A stretch of DNA of 64,000 bases from Phymatolithon calcareum (lineage: Eukaryota; Rhodophyta; Florideophyceae; Hapalidiales): assembly GCA_977006965.1 (NCBI GenBank), contig OZ345359.1, forward strand, positions 1,054,001-1,118,000. Direction: 5' to 3'. Positions within the stretch are counted from its first letter, which is position 1. Every line of letters begins with the position of its first letter. Both the position numbers and the translations under genes were made by a program. Shown piece by piece: positions 64,000 to 64,000 of the stretch. The notes under the pieces are model-generated. The model worked only from the letters and a program-made list of their open reading frames with translations, was not told where the DNA came from and did not search any database.

Positions 64000-64000
64000 T

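Overview
The window is nuclear DNA from a eukaryote. It holds a few compact genes with GT-AG introns of 76-89 bases, TATA-like promoters, a Mediator subunit, a bZIP factor, C2H2 fingers and a HAD protein. Among these genes lie many DNA transposons, LINEs and a Ty3/gypsy element. Small single introns, gene islands in repeat-rich DNA and this protein set fit a red alga of the Chondrus type best. This is inference; an oomycete or another protist is not excluded.

Layout. 1-513 (-): start of an unknown protein running off the left edge. 0.5-5.4 kb: gene-poor, with a decayed LINE, short dispersed repeats and a hairpin. 5.5-6.4 kb (-): two-exon HAD-family hydrolase. 7.4-8.7 kb: TIR-bounded DNA transposon of pogo type. 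9.2-9.5 kb (+): possible small membrane protein exon. 9.9-11.5 kb (-): AlkD-like DNA alkylation repair protein. 12-15 kb: no convincing gene. 15.3-18 kb: an inverted duplication of an unknown coding sequence, one arm split by a 1.3-kb repeat called here repeat X. 19.07-24.88 kb: a very young Ty3/gypsy chromovirus with 453-bp LTRs. 25.8-27.1 kb: second repeat X. 27.55-28.25 kb (-): two-exon MED8-like Mediator subunit. 30.95-31.35 kb (+): two-exon bZIP factor. 33.18-36.79 kb: third repeat X, split by a hAT element with recognisable TIRs and an 8-bp target duplication. 37-56 kb: a dense graveyard of several LINE families, including a nearly full-length copy at 45.9-50.0 kb, plus a deleted hAT with perfect target duplication, a hAT-type MITE whose empty site is present at 3.8 kb, and fold-back elements. 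56-59.5 kb: no gene recognised. 59.53-60.66 kb (+): four-finger C2H2 protein. 62.5-64 kb (-): neutral-ceramidase-like membrane protein running off the right edge.

The cellular genes look independent of each other. The repeat history can be partly ordered by nesting: repeat X is older than the hAT inside it, the 43.4-kb dispersed repeat is older than its MITE, and the LINE 3' end at 54-56 kb is older than the hAT that splits it. The gypsy element, with one difference between its LTRs, is the youngest dated event. Two observations stand out as possibly undescribed. One is a conserved protein module of about 75 residues found both at the C-terminus of LINE ORF2 and in the ORF upstream of the LINE endonuclease. 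The other is an unusual number of near-perfect snap-back palindromes in the non-coding DNA.
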